64,000 bases of DNA. It comes from Rhodococcus sp. CH91 (GTDB taxonomy: Bacteria > Actinomycetota > Actinomycetes > Mycobacteriales > Mycobacteriaceae). Of this stretch, positions 1 to 9,393 are shown piece after piece. The stretch lies in assembly GCF_022554085.1 (NCBI RefSeq), contig NZ_JAKFYR010000001.1, positions 558,001 to 622,000 on the forward strand, written 5' to 3'. The notes under the pieces are model-generated. The model was not told the DNA's origin. It was given only the letters and a program-made list of their open reading frames with translations, and made no database searches. How positions within the stretch are numbered: position 1 is the stretch's first letter; every line of letters begins with the position of its first letter. The position numbers and the translations under genes were made by a program.

Positions 1-249
<249 letters not shown>

Positions 250-261
250 TCCGCCGCACGG

Positions 262-290
262 ATGCCGGTGCTTCTCGGAGGCACCGGCAT
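262..290 (+). terminator. Stem-loop between catA and catB
   Basis: A perfect 10-bp stem (ATGCCGGTGC at 262-271 with GCACCGGCAT at 281-290) encloses a 9-nt loop and starts 13 nt after the catA stop codon. No T-tract follows, so it is either an inefficient actinobacterial terminator or an mRNA-stabilising hairpin that lets catA be expressed above catBC. The structure is seen in the sequence; the role is inferred. Confidence 0.5.
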
Positions 291-352
291 TCGTGCCGAT
301 CACGGCCTGCATGCACGTCCGTCACACCCCGAATCGATTGTGAGCAGTTCCG

Positions 353-1480
353 ATGTCCGACCCCGGTCTGAAGATCGCGTCCGTCACCACGACGATCATC
401 GACGTCCCGTTGATCCGGCCGCACAAGTTCGCCACCACCACCTCGGAGACGCAACCGATCCTGCTCGTCGCCGTGACCACGAAAGACGGTGTCACCGGTT
501 ACGGTGAGGGTGTCGTGCCGGGGGGACCGTGGTGGGGCGGCGAATCGGTGGAGACGATGCAGCAGATCGTCGATCGCTACATCGGCCCCTACATCATCGG
601 GCGCGGCGTCGACGAAATCAGCGGTGTCATGGTCGATATCGAGCGCATCGTCGCGAACGCGCGGTTCGCCAAGGCCGCAGTGGACGTCGCGATGCACGAC
701 GCCTGGGCGCGCAGCCTCGGCATCCCGGTCGCATCGCTGCTGGGGGGGATCTTCCGCACCGGTGTCGACGTGCGCTGGGCGCTCGGCGCTGCACCGCTCG
801 AGGAGATCGTCGACGAGGTCACGCACAAGCGCGAACAGCGCCTGAATTTCAGCTTCAAACTCAAGATGGGTGCGCTCGATCCCGCTGTCGACACCGACCG
901 TGTCGTCAGGATCGTCGAAGCGTTCGACGGCGAGGTCGGCTTCAGCATCGACGTCAACGCGCGCTGGGATCGGTTCACCGCGCTGCGCTACGTCCCGCAG
1001 CTCGTCGAGGGCGGAGTCGAGCTCATCGAACAGCCCACGCCCGCAGATCAACTGGATGTTCTCGCCGAGATCAACCGTCGCATTCCCGCGCCGGTCATGG
1101 CCGACGAATCCGTTCGGACCCCCCACGACGCGTACGAGGTCGCCAGGCTCGGCGCCGCCGATGTCGTGGCGCTCAAGACCACCAAGTGCGGGGGATTGCA
1201 ACGCAGCAAGCAGGTGGTCGCCGTGGCGAAGGCCGCCGGCCTGCGCTGCCACGGGGCCACCTCGATCGAAGGCCCCATCGGCACCGCCGCCTCCGTGCAC
1301 TTCGCGTGCTCCGAGCCGGGCATCGACCACGGCACCGAACTGTTCGGGCCGCAGCTGTTCGCCGTCGAACTGCTGCAGAAGCCCCTCGAGTACGCCGAAG
1401 GGCAGGTGCATCTGCCCGAAGGGCCGGGCCTCGGCGTCGAACTGGACATGGACGTCGTGCGGAAGTACGCGCGGTCCTGA
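353..1480 (+). CDS. catB: Muconate cycloisomerase
   Basis: This 375-residue member of the enolase superfamily converts cis,cis-muconate to (+)-muconolactone. Visible family signatures are the KxK pair (Lys169 and Lys171), the metal ligands Asp200 in SIDVN, Glu226 in IEQPT and Asp251 in ADES, the second catalytic lysine Lys275 in ALKTTKCGG, and Glu329. Their spacing matches the well-studied Pseudomonas enzymes. Length is usual for the family. The ATG at 353 has no strong Shine-Dalgarno sequence, which suggests that expression may depend on read-through from catA past the 262-290 hairpin. It sits between catA and catC in the catechol ortho pathway. Confidence 0.95.
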   Translation: MSDPGLKIASVTTTIIDVPLIRPHKFATTTSETQPILLVAVTTKDGVTGYGEGVVPGGPWWGGESVETMQQIVDRYIGPYIIGRGVDEISGVMVDIERIVANARFAKAAVDVAMHDAWARSLGIPVASLLGGIFRTGVDVRWALGAAPLEEIVDEVTHKREQRLNFSFKLKMGALDPAVDTDRVVRIVEAFDGEVGFSIDVNARWDRFTALRYVPQLVEGGVELIEQPTPADQLDVLAEINRRIPAPVMADESVRTPHDAYEVARLGAADVVALKTTKCGGLQRSKQVVAVAKAAGLRCHGATSIEGPIGTAASVHFACSEPGIDHGTELFGPQLFAVELLQKPLEYAEGQVHLPEGPGLGVELDMDVVRKYARS

Positions 1481-1533
1481 ACCACCGGTCCTCGCGAAAC
1501 GGCGTCCCCGCCAGAACAGAAGGAGAAGAAATC

Positions 1534-1815
1534 ATGGCACTGTTCCATGTCCGGATGGACGTCGACATCCCGCGCGATCTGGATCCCGAGGTGCGAGCCG
1601 AGACCATCGCCGAGGAGAAGGCGTACAGCCAGGATCTGCAGCGTCAGGGCAAGTGGCCGCACATCTGGCGCATCGTGGGCCGGTACAGCAACATCTCGAT
1701 CTTCGATGTCGAGTCGGCGGACGAATTGCACGAGATCCTGTGGGGCCTGCCGCTGTTCCCCTACATGAACGTCGAGGTCACACCGCTGACGAAGCACGGC
1801 TCCGACATCAAGTGA
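1534..1815 (+). CDS. catC: Muconolactone delta-isomerase
   Basis: A 93-residue protein beginning MALFHVRMDVDIP, which is the characteristic start of muconolactone isomerase, a small decameric cytoplasmic enzyme that turns muconolactone into 3-oxoadipate enol-lactone. The YSQDLQRQGKWPHIWRI segment contains the conserved tryptophan/histidine region. The start is fixed by a good AGGAGAAG ribosome site 5 nt upstream. It lies 53 nt after catB and completes catABC. Its product is the substrate of the PcaD enol-lactonase encoded at 22316-23113. Confidence 0.95.
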   Translation: MALFHVRMDVDIPRDLDPEVRAETIAEEKAYSQDLQRQGKWPHIWRIVGRYSNISIFDVESADELHEILWGLPLFPYMNVEVTPLTKHGSDIK

Positions 1816-1849
1816 CACCGCGCGTGGACGTGTGGCCCATACTCGGGTC

Positions 1850-2986
1850 ATGAGCCTGCCGCTGCGCAACGTCTACGCCGAGCCGACACTCGCCGACCTG
1901 ATGCCGTCGGTGCTCTCGTCCGCGGGGGTCACCGGGGAGGACAACCGACTCGATCTTCCGCCGGCCGACCGGACGGTCGTGCTCCTGGTCGACGGTATGG
2001 GATGGGAGTTGTTGCATCGCAACACGAATGCCGCACCTTTCCTGACGCAGGTGCCGGGTTCCGCGATGCGCGCAGGTTTTCCCACGACCACCGCGGTCAG
2101 CCTCGCCTCCCTGGGCACGGGACTTCCGTCCGGACTGCACGGCATCACCGGTTACCAGTCGTATGTCGACGAGATCGATGCCTCGGTCAACTGGCTCCGC
2201 TGGACGCTCGCCGGAACCGCGATCGACCAGCGCGACGATCTCGTGCCCGAGAGTGTGCAACCGCACCCGACGGTGTTCGAACGCGGTTGCGCTGCCGGTC
2301 TCGCCGTCACCACCGTCGTGCCTCGGGCATTCGAGGGAAGCGGTCTCACTCGCGCGGTTCTGCGCGGCGGTCACTTCGTCGGGGTGTCCGCCTACGGGGA
2401 CCTGCTCGCCCAGGTCGTCACCGCAGTACACGCGGGTGATCGCAGCCTCGTCTACTGCTACCTCTCGGAGGTGGACACACTCGGTCATCTCTACGGGCCG
2501 GAATCCACGGCATGGCTCGCACAACTCACCGTGGTGGACCGTTTCGTCGAGCAACTCGCGGCGGCACTGCCCGACGACACCCGCCTGCTCGTCACCGCCG
2601 ATCACGGAATGATCGACGCCTCGCGCGGACGCCGGATCGACTTCGACGACACACCGGGTCTCGGTGAGGACGTCACGATGATCGCCGGGGAACCGCGATG
2701 CCGGCACATCTACACCGAGCACGTCGACCGCGTTCTCGAACGGTGGCGCAACGAACTCGGCGACGACGCGTGGGTCGGCAGCCGCGACGAGGTGATCGCG
2801 GCGGGGCTGTTCGGACCCGACCCGGCCCCCGCGCTGCGCGGGCGCATCGGCGACATCGTGACCGTCGGACACGGCGAGACGTCGGTGATCCGCAGCCATG
2901 GTGAACAGGTGATGTCGAACCTGCCCGGACAGCACGGTGCCCTCACCGACGAGGAGCTGCTCGTTCCGTTGCTACGGATCGGATGA
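1850..2986 (+). CDS. Alkaline-phosphatase-superfamily phosphodiesterase (nucleotide pyrophosphatase type)
   Basis: A 378-residue metal-dependent phosphodiesterase-like protein. It shows the superfamily elements in order: VVLLVDGMG (first metal aspartate, about residue 48), FPTTTAVSL (threonine nucleophile near residue 80), SEVDTLGH (second-site Asp/His) and TADHGMID (third metal cluster near residue 250). ATG 1850 is preferred over an in-frame GTG at 1832 because the sequence before 1850 is not conserved-looking. It starts 34 nt after catC on the same strand and may be co-transcribed, but nothing ties it to aromatic degradation. The natural substrate is unknown; conserved actinobacterial homologues are annotated only at family level. 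Confidence 0.8.
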   Translation: MSLPLRNVYAEPTLADLMPSVLSSAGVTGEDNRLDLPPADRTVVLLVDGMGWELLHRNTNAAPFLTQVPGSAMRAGFPTTTAVSLASLGTGLPSGLHGITGYQSYVDEIDASVNWLRWTLAGTAIDQRDDLVPESVQPHPTVFERGCAAGLAVTTVVPRAFEGSGLTRAVLRGGHFVGVSAYGDLLAQVVTAVHAGDRSLVYCYLSEVDTLGHLYGPESTAWLAQLTVVDRFVEQLAAALPDDTRLLVTADHGMIDASRGRRIDFDDTPGLGEDVTMIAGEPRCRHIYTEHVDRVLERWRNELGDDAWVGSRDEVIAAGLFGPDPAPALRGRIGDIVTVGHGETSVIRSHGEQVMSNLPGQHGALTDEELLVPLLRIG

Positions 2987-3044
2987 TCGACATCCCCGCC
3001 GGGTAACTCCGCCGCGGGCTGCATGCGTCACCTAGTGTGTTCAC

Positions 3045-4019
3045 ATGCGAACCGATGCGGTGACCTGGCACGATCGCAGCAGCAAGGTCGCGCTGATCAT
3101 TCTGTGGGTGGCCCGGATCCTGTTCAAGCCCATCCTGAGTCTGTGGCCGAGCAACGACTTCGGAATTGCCCTGCTCGGGCGGCTGTCGTGGGTGGTCGAC
3201 AAGCTCGGCCCCCGGCCTCGCGCCGTGCACATCACCCGAACCGAACTCGGTGGGGTCCCCGGGGAACGGATCATCTCGCCCAAACCGGTGGACGATCCGC
3301 TCGAGGACGCCACGATTCTCTACTTCCACGGCGGCGGCTTCATCTTCTGCGGCCCGTCGACCCACCGCCAGCTGTGCGTCCAGCTCGCGCTGGACTCCGG
3401 TGCCCCGGTCTACTCCATGGACTACCGGCAGGTTCCCGCCGTGCCGATCGCGGGCTCGGTCCAGGACGCGATGAACGCGTACGTCGCGCTGCTCGACGTC
3501 GCCGACGATCCCACTCGCATCGTCGTCGGTGGCGACTCCGCCGGGGGTTATCTCGCGGCGAAGGTCGCCGAGATCGCCGCCCGCCGCGGAATCCAGCGAC
3601 CGGCCGCGGTGATCGGCTACTCGCCACTGCTGAATCTCGACCTCGACACACACGACGCCGCCTATATGGCGAAGGACGCCTATCTGCCGATCAAGGCGCT
3701 CGGCAGGATCCGGCCGCGATGGCTGGCCGGTGAGGACGCGATCGAAGGGGAGACGAATCCCGTCGATGCCGATCCGGCTCTGTTCCCGCCGATGTTCATG
3801 TGCGCCGCGGAGTACGAACTGACCCGGCCCGACGTGGAGATCATGACCGAACGTCTCGCGTCGGCCGGAAATGTGGTGGAGACACACCTGTGGCGTGGCC
3901 AGATCCACGCCTGGCCGGTACTGGCACGGGTGATTCCCGAAGCGATGGAGTTGATCGGGCTCAGCACCCGTTTCGCACGGCGCACGGTGATCGCCGTCGA
4001 CGACGACAAGTCCGCCTGA
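3045..4019 (+). CDS. Alpha/beta hydrolase, HSL-family esterase
   Basis: A 324-residue serine esterase of the hormone-sensitive-lipase family. The oxyanion-hole motif HGGG lies at residues 95-98, the nucleophile is Ser165 in GGDSAGG, the acid is the Asp in RPDVE near residue 267, and the histidine is in the QIHAW motif near residue 289. A hydrophobic stretch at about 16-35 could anchor or insert into membrane. It is transcribed convergently with the DODA-type dioxygenase, with a 16-nt gap. Substrate unknown; short- to medium-chain esters are usual for the family. Confidence 0.85.
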   Translation: MRTDAVTWHDRSSKVALIILWVARILFKPILSLWPSNDFGIALLGRLSWVVDKLGPRPRAVHITRTELGGVPGERIISPKPVDDPLEDATILYFHGGGFIFCGPSTHRQLCVQLALDSGAPVYSMDYRQVPAVPIAGSVQDAMNAYVALLDVADDPTRIVVGGDSAGGYLAAKVAEIAARRGIQRPAAVIGYSPLLNLDLDTHDAAYMAKDAYLPIKALGRIRPRWLAGEDAIEGETNPVDADPALFPPMFMCAAEYELTRPDVEIMTERLASAGNVVETHLWRGQIHAWPVLARVIPEAMELIGLSTRFARRTVIAVDDDKSA

Positions 4020-4035
4020 CCGGCCGTCACCGGCC

Positions 4036-4890
4036 CTACAGGTTGGTGTCGGCCGGCGGGGGCGTCTCGGGTAGTGCGGCACCGTGGCCGCCGGCCTCGG
4101 GGGAGGGCTCGTTCGCTCCGACGGCGTAGGAGGTCATCGACAACGATCCGTATTCGACACCGTCCACCAGGGTCGTCGGAGACTCTCCCGCCTCGGCGGT
4201 GAGACCTGCGACGTACAGCAGGGGCAGGAAATGGTCGGGTGTCGGCACGGCAAGGCGGTAGTCGGCGTGCTCGCGCAGCGCCGCCGCATCTCCGGGACGA
4301 TCGTGCAGGACGGTGAGGACGTCCTCGTCGAAGCGGTGTGCCCAGTCGAAACCGGCCCCCGGCTGTCGTGGATCCATGGCACCGAGGTTGTGCACGACGT
4401 TGCCGCTCGCGACGATCAGCACCCCGCGGTCACGCAATCCGGCGAGGCGGGCGCCGAGATCGAGATGGTAGTCGAGCGGCTTGTAGGCATTCAGACTGAG
4501 CTGCACCACCGGGACGTCCGCATCCGGGAACGCGTGGGTGAGGACCGACCAGGTGCCGTGGTCGATGCCCCACGAATCGACGTCCGTGCCGACCCACGTC
4601 GGGTGCACGAGATCGGCGATCTCCTCGGCCAGTTCGGGGGCACCCGGCGCCGGATACTCGACGTCGAACAGATCCTGCGGGAACCCGAAGAAGTCGTGAA
4701 TCGTCCGGGGCGATCGCATCGCGGTCACCGCTGTGGCATTGATGTACCAGTGCGCGGAGATCGCCAGGATCGCGCGCGGCGGCGGAACGGAACGCCCGAA
4801 TGCGGCCCACGCCTCGGTGTACCGATTCGATTCGAGAGCGTTGAGCGGGCTTCCGTGGCCGAAGAAGGCGACCGGCATACGTGTGGACAC
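4036..4890 (-). CDS. DODA-type extradiol aromatic ring-opening dioxygenase (YgiD-like, LigB superfamily)
   Basis: A 284-residue protein with the class III (LigB-type) extradiol fold. His12 (FGHGSPLN), His47 (SAHWY) and His167 (GNVVHN) have exactly the spacing of the zinc ligands of E. coli YgiD (35 and 120 residues apart), and His220 sits near the position of the fourth conserved histidine. Relatives open the ring of 3,4-dihydroxyphenylalanine-like catechols at the 4,5 position in vitro, but physiological substrates are mostly unknown. The gene stops 13 nt before the monoacylglycerol lipase gene on the same strand begins, so the two may share a transcript. Confidence 0.85.
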   Translation of the reverse strand: MSTRMPVAFFGHGSPLNALESNRYTEAWAAFGRSVPPPRAILAISAHWYINATAVTAMRSPRTIHDFFGFPQDLFDVEYPAPGAPELAEEIADLVHPTWVGTDVDSWGIDHGTWSVLTHAFPDADVPVVQLSLNAYKPLDYHLDLGARLAGLRDRGVLIVASGNVVHNLGAMDPRQPGAGFDWAHRFDEDVLTVLHDRPGDAAALREHADYRLAVPTPDHFLPLLYVAGLTAEAGESPTTLVDGVEYGSLSMTSYAVGANEPSPEAGGHGAALPETPPPADTNL

Positions 4891-4902
4891 GAGTCCATCT
4901 TC

Positions 4903-5739
4903 TCAGGCGGAGAGTCGGGCCTTCAGCCACGCCGTCAGATCGTCGAGTACGCGATCCTTCTCCGGCTCGTTGAACACCTCGTGGAACAAACCCTCGTACA
5001 ACTTCAGCGTCAAGTCCTCCGAACCGCCCCGATCGGCGACGAGTTGCGCTCCGGCCGGGTGGGCGAGGGCGTCATCGGTTCCGTGCATGACGAGCACGGG
5101 CAGGGTCAACTTCGGAAGGCGTTGTTCGAGACTCTGTTCGTTGAGCACCAGCACCCGCGCGAGTCCGGCGGGGATGGGGCCGTGGTGCACGAGTGGGTCC
5201 GCCTCGTACTCCGCTACCACCACCGGATCGCGCGACACCGCCTTGCTGTCGAGTTTCTGCACCGGCACACCCGGCAGGAAACGTCCGAGCAGCTTGCCGA
5301 TCTCCACCATCGGCTTGGGGGTGCCGGACGTGACGTTCACAGCCGGTCCGGACAACACGAGTGCCGTGAGCCTGTCCTGATGATCGAGCGCGTAGGCGAG
5401 AGCGATCGCACCGCCCATCGAGTGTCCGAGCATGAACACCGGCAAGCCGGGATGGTCGTGGGTCGCCAGGTCGATCAGGGTGTCGAGGTCGTCGGTGAAC
5501 TCGCGCATCTCCCGCGCATGCACACGCTTGCCGCCGGAACGTCCGTGGCCACGGTGATCGGGGGCGTACACGACCAGGCCGAGACCGGTGAGCCGTTCGG
5601 CGACATGGTCGTAACGACGCGCGTGCTCGCCGAGGCCGTGACTGAGGATCAGCACGCCCGTGGGGGCGTCCGGCGACCACACGTCGTACACGATCGGAAC
5701 GGCTCCACCACCGGTGAACGACGATTCGATGTGCTCCAT
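4903..5739 (-). CDS. Monoacylglycerol lipase (alpha/beta hydrolase)
   Basis: A 278-residue lipase beginning MEHIESSFTGGGAVPIVY. The start is fixed by AGGAGGCGCGC directly upstream of ATG 5739. The catalytic triad reads Ser107 in GHSMGG, Asp223 in MHGTDD and His253 in LFHEV. Each is offset by three residues from the triad of mycobacterial Rv0183, which hydrolyses monoacylglycerols, and the LSHGLGEH oxyanion region is also family-typical. It is divergent from the TetR gene at 5896 with a 156-bp shared intergenic region, so control by that repressor is plausible. Confidence 0.88.
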   Translation of the reverse strand: MEHIESSFTGGGAVPIVYDVWSPDAPTGVLILSHGLGEHARRYDHVAERLTGLGLVVYAPDHRGHGRSGGKRVHAREMREFTDDLDTLIDLATHDHPGLPVFMLGHSMGGAIALAYALDHQDRLTALVLSGPAVNVTSGTPKPMVEIGKLLGRFLPGVPVQKLDSKAVSRDPVVVAEYEADPLVHHGPIPAGLARVLVLNEQSLEQRLPKLTLPVLVMHGTDDALAHPAGAQLVADRGGSEDLTLKLYEGLFHEVFNEPEKDRVLDDLTAWLKARLSA

Positions 5740-5859
5740 GCGCGCCTCCTGCGGCCTCGTCGACTGCTGCACCCTGCATCCTTGCACGAGTGACGGCCGG
5801 AAGGATCGAGTCTCTCGGCTCGTCGGCCCGAGTTGCTGTACCCCGTCGAAAGGATCCGA

Positions 5860-5896
5860 TTGACACGTCGAAAGTGTGAGCGGTAAATTACTCACA
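5860..5896 (+). promoter_or_regulatory. Promoter with overlapping palindrome for the TetR gene; probably a leaderless transcript
   Basis: TTGACA (5860-5865), an 18-bp spacer and TAAATT (5884-5889) form a good sigma-70-type promoter. A start site about 7 nt beyond the -10 falls on the ATG at 5896, so the mRNA would be leaderless; no Shine-Dalgarno sequence is visible. TGTGAG (5875-5880) and CTCACA (5891-5896) form an inverted repeat that spans the -10 and the start codon, as expected for an autoregulatory operator. Confidence 0.55.
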
Positions 5897-6438
5897 TGCC
5901 TGGACGGTCCCGCACTCTCAGCACCTCGGACGAGCGTCGAGGCGATGTGCTGCGCGAGGCGATCCGCATCTTCGCCGAACGTGGATTCTGGGGTGCCAAC
6001 ACCACCGAAATCGCGCACGCGGCAGGGATTTCGCAGGCATATCTCTACCGGTTGTTCGCCAGCAAGGAAGCGCTCTTCGTCGCGGTGCTCGAGGAGGTCA
6101 AATCCCGGATCGACGCTGCGATCGACCGTGTGTTCCGCGACGCCGCCCCCGGCGAGGTGATCGATGCTCTCCTCGCTCCCGAAGGTGCGGGCCTGGACGG
6201 CGATCCGGATGCAGCGATGGTGTTGCTCCATGCGACGGCCGCCTCGAGTATCGAACCCATCGGCGAAGCCGTGCGTGAATGCTATCGACGGCAGGTCGAC
6301 AACCTGGGCGCACGTGGGCTCAGCGACGTCGAGATCCGGAAGTACCTTGCGTGGAGTCAATACGACAACGCGCTCCGAGCCGCGAAGATTCTGCCCTCCT
6401 CCTCGGACGAGCGGGAGCGGCGTCTCGTCCGGGGCTGA
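5896..6438 (+). CDS. TetR/AcrR family transcriptional regulator
   Basis: A 180-residue repressor-type protein. Residues about 15-60 form the TetR DNA-binding domain, with the helix-turn-helix around TTEIAHAAGISQAYLYRLF and the following SKEALF that opens helix 4. The remainder is a variable ligand-binding region without recognisable specificity. The gene is divergent from the monoacylglycerol lipase and is followed on the same strand by the NmrA-like gene 145 nt downstream. The promoter geometry suggests leaderless translation and autoregulation. Effector unknown. Confidence 0.88.
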   Translation: MPGRSRTLSTSDERRGDVLREAIRIFAERGFWGANTTEIAHAAGISQAYLYRLFASKEALFVAVLEEVKSRIDAAIDRVFRDAAPGEVIDALLAPEGAGLDGDPDAAMVLLHATAASSIEPIGEAVRECYRRQVDNLGARGLSDVEIRKYLAWSQYDNALRAAKILPSSSDERERRLVRG

Positions 6439-6487
6439 CCCGACGGGCCCGGTGCGTGATCGCGAGCCCTGCTCCCTCTCCCTTGGT

Positions 6488-6503
6488 GAGTGATCTATCA
6501 CTC
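6488..6503. promoter_or_regulatory. 16-bp palindrome upstream of the NmrA-like gene
   Basis: GAGTGATCTATCACTC is a perfect inverted repeat (7-bp arms, 2-bp centre) 81 bp before the ATG at 6584. Its size and position fit an operator for a dimeric HxlR, MarR or TetR regulator. It does not match the arms of the palindrome in front of the upstream TetR gene, so the cognate regulator is unknown. Confidence 0.45.
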
Positions 6504-6583
6504 TCTTGATTCGACGGTCATCCCGTCGAGATCGTTGCTCCGCTGAGACCTCTCGAGGAGCGTCCTCTGTGAAAGGACGACAT

Positions 6584-7459
6584 ATGAGTACCGACCATGA
6601 GCAGCACTATCTGGTCACCGGAGCCACCGGCAACACCGGAACGCATGTAGCAGCAGGCCTTCGGGACCGGGGCCTGCGCGTGCGAACCGCCAGTCGCCAC
6701 CCGGTGCCCGCGGACGGTGCAGTGCGGTTCGACTGGGGCGACGTCTCGACATTCGACGCCACTCTGGACGGCATCGACGCGGTGTATCTCGTCGCGCCCG
6801 TCGGTGTCGCAGACCCGGCACCCCTGGTACGCCCCTTCCTCGAGTCGGCAGTGGACCGGGGAGTGCAGCGGGTGGTGCAACTCGGGTCCTCTGCTGTCGG
6901 TAAGGGAGACCCGGGGCTCGGCGAGATCCATTCGCTCGTATCGGAACTTGTCCCCCGATGGACGGTTCTTCGGCCCTCGTGGTTCATGCAGAACTTCGTT
7001 GGAGATCATCCCCTGGCCGAGGGCATCCGCACATCGGGGCAGATCATCACGGCAACCGGTGCCGGCCGTCTCGGATTCATCGATGCGGCCGATATTGCCG
7101 CGGTGGCAGTCGAAGCACTCACAGCGGAGGACCCCATCGAGGGGGAACTGATCCTCACCGGCCCCGAAGCTCTCTCGTATGCCGATGCAGCGGCGGTGGT
7201 GAGCGACGTGCACGGCCGACCTGTCGAACATATCGACCTGACAACGGAACAGATGGTGCAACGACTCGTCGACACCGGTCTGGCTCCGGAATTCGCCCGC
7301 ATGCTCGCGGGACTCGATGCCCGCATCCGCGCCGGTCAGGAAGACAGGGTGACCGGCACCGTGGAAATGGTGACCGGGCGCCCGGCGACATCTCTGCGGG
7401 ATTTCCTCACCGCTGATGCGCGTGCAACGACGGAAGCCCCAGGACCGGCCGTCCCGTAG
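6584..7459 (+). CDS. NmrA-like NAD(P)-binding protein (atypical SDR)
   Basis: A 291-residue atypical short-chain dehydrogenase-like protein starting MSTDHEQHYLVTGATGNTG. The GATGNTG motif at residues 13-19 is the dinucleotide-binding loop. The classical YxxxK catalytic pair is not evident, as in NmrA/ergot-type and quinone-oxidoreductase-like members. GAAAGGACG upstream of ATG 6584 supports this start over an in-frame ATG at 6506. Such proteins act as redox-sensing or quinone/azo-reducing enzymes; the specific role here is unknown. Confidence 0.8.
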   Translation: MSTDHEQHYLVTGATGNTGTHVAAGLRDRGLRVRTASRHPVPADGAVRFDWGDVSTFDATLDGIDAVYLVAPVGVADPAPLVRPFLESAVDRGVQRVVQLGSSAVGKGDPGLGEIHSLVSELVPRWTVLRPSWFMQNFVGDHPLAEGIRTSGQIITATGAGRLGFIDAADIAAVAVEALTAEDPIEGELILTGPEALSYADAAAVVSDVHGRPVEHIDLTTEQMVQRLVDTGLAPEFARMLAGLDARIRAGQEDRVTGTVEMVTGRPATSLRDFLTADARATTEAPGPAVP

Positions 7460-7513
7460 GTTCCGGTCGACGATCCTGTGCGCCGATCGATCGCGATGAC
7501 GTCCGCGCACGCG

Positions 7514-7549
7514 AAAATCGATTGACGGTAATCATGCGCTCGGTACCCT
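7514..7549 (+). promoter_or_regulatory. WhiB7-type promoter of the ABC-F gene
   Basis: An AT run (AAAAT, 7514-7518) lies 3 bp upstream of TTGACG (7522-7527), and a TANNNT -10 (TACCCT, 7544-7549) follows after 16 bp. An AT-rich element placed immediately before the -35 is the known hallmark of promoters activated by WhiB7 with the principal sigma factor in actinobacteria, which control intrinsic ribosome-targeting antibiotic resistance. Assignment to WhiB7 is an inference from the layout. Confidence 0.55.
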
Positions 7550-7556
7550 GGACAGC

Positions 7557-7583
7557 GTGATCCAGGCACTCATCTTCAACTGA
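7557..7583 (+). CDS. Predicted leader peptide of eight residues
   Basis: A GTG at 7557, 8 nt beyond the predicted -10, opens an eight-codon frame reading M-I-Q-A-L-I-F-N followed by TGA. Translation would start at or next to the mRNA 5' end. A strong stem-loop begins 7 nt after the stop codon. Short leader frames of this kind control ribosome-protection and methyltransferase genes by drug-induced stalling; that role is inferred here from position and length only. Confidence 0.5.
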   Translation: MIQALIFN

Positions 7584-7589
7584 CGAGCT

Positions 7590-7655
7590 CCGCTCCTCGG
7601 ACGTGATCCGAGGTAGCGGTGCGAGCCGTACCGAATGCGGTCGGCCCATCGGCCG
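7590..7655 (+). promoter_or_regulatory. Putative attenuator hairpins in the ABC-F leader
   Basis: The first hairpin pairs CCGCT-CCTCGGA (7590-7601) with TCCGAGG-T-AGCGG (7607-7619): 12 bp with a single bulged T and a 5-nt loop. A second, smaller hairpin pairs CGGCC (7642-7646) with GGCCG (7651-7655). There is no T-tract, but rho-independent terminators in this group often lack one. Together with the leader peptide this resembles a transcription- or translation-attenuation device. Confidence 0.5.
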
Positions 7656-7721
7656 TCCGTCGGCGAGCGCCTCCCTCCCATCCCTGACGTCGGGACGAGT
7701 GCGCCTCCACCCGGAGGAAGA

Positions 7722-9380
<1,659 letters not shown>

Positions 9381-9393
9381 CGACAGCATGCGG

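Noticed and set aside
4084-5793. Long open frame (569 codons) antisense to the DODA-type dioxygenase and monoacylglycerol lipase genes
   Set aside because: Shadow of two well-supported minus-strand genes; composition is Arg/Gly/Val-rich with no domain, as expected for antisense reading of high-G+C codons.
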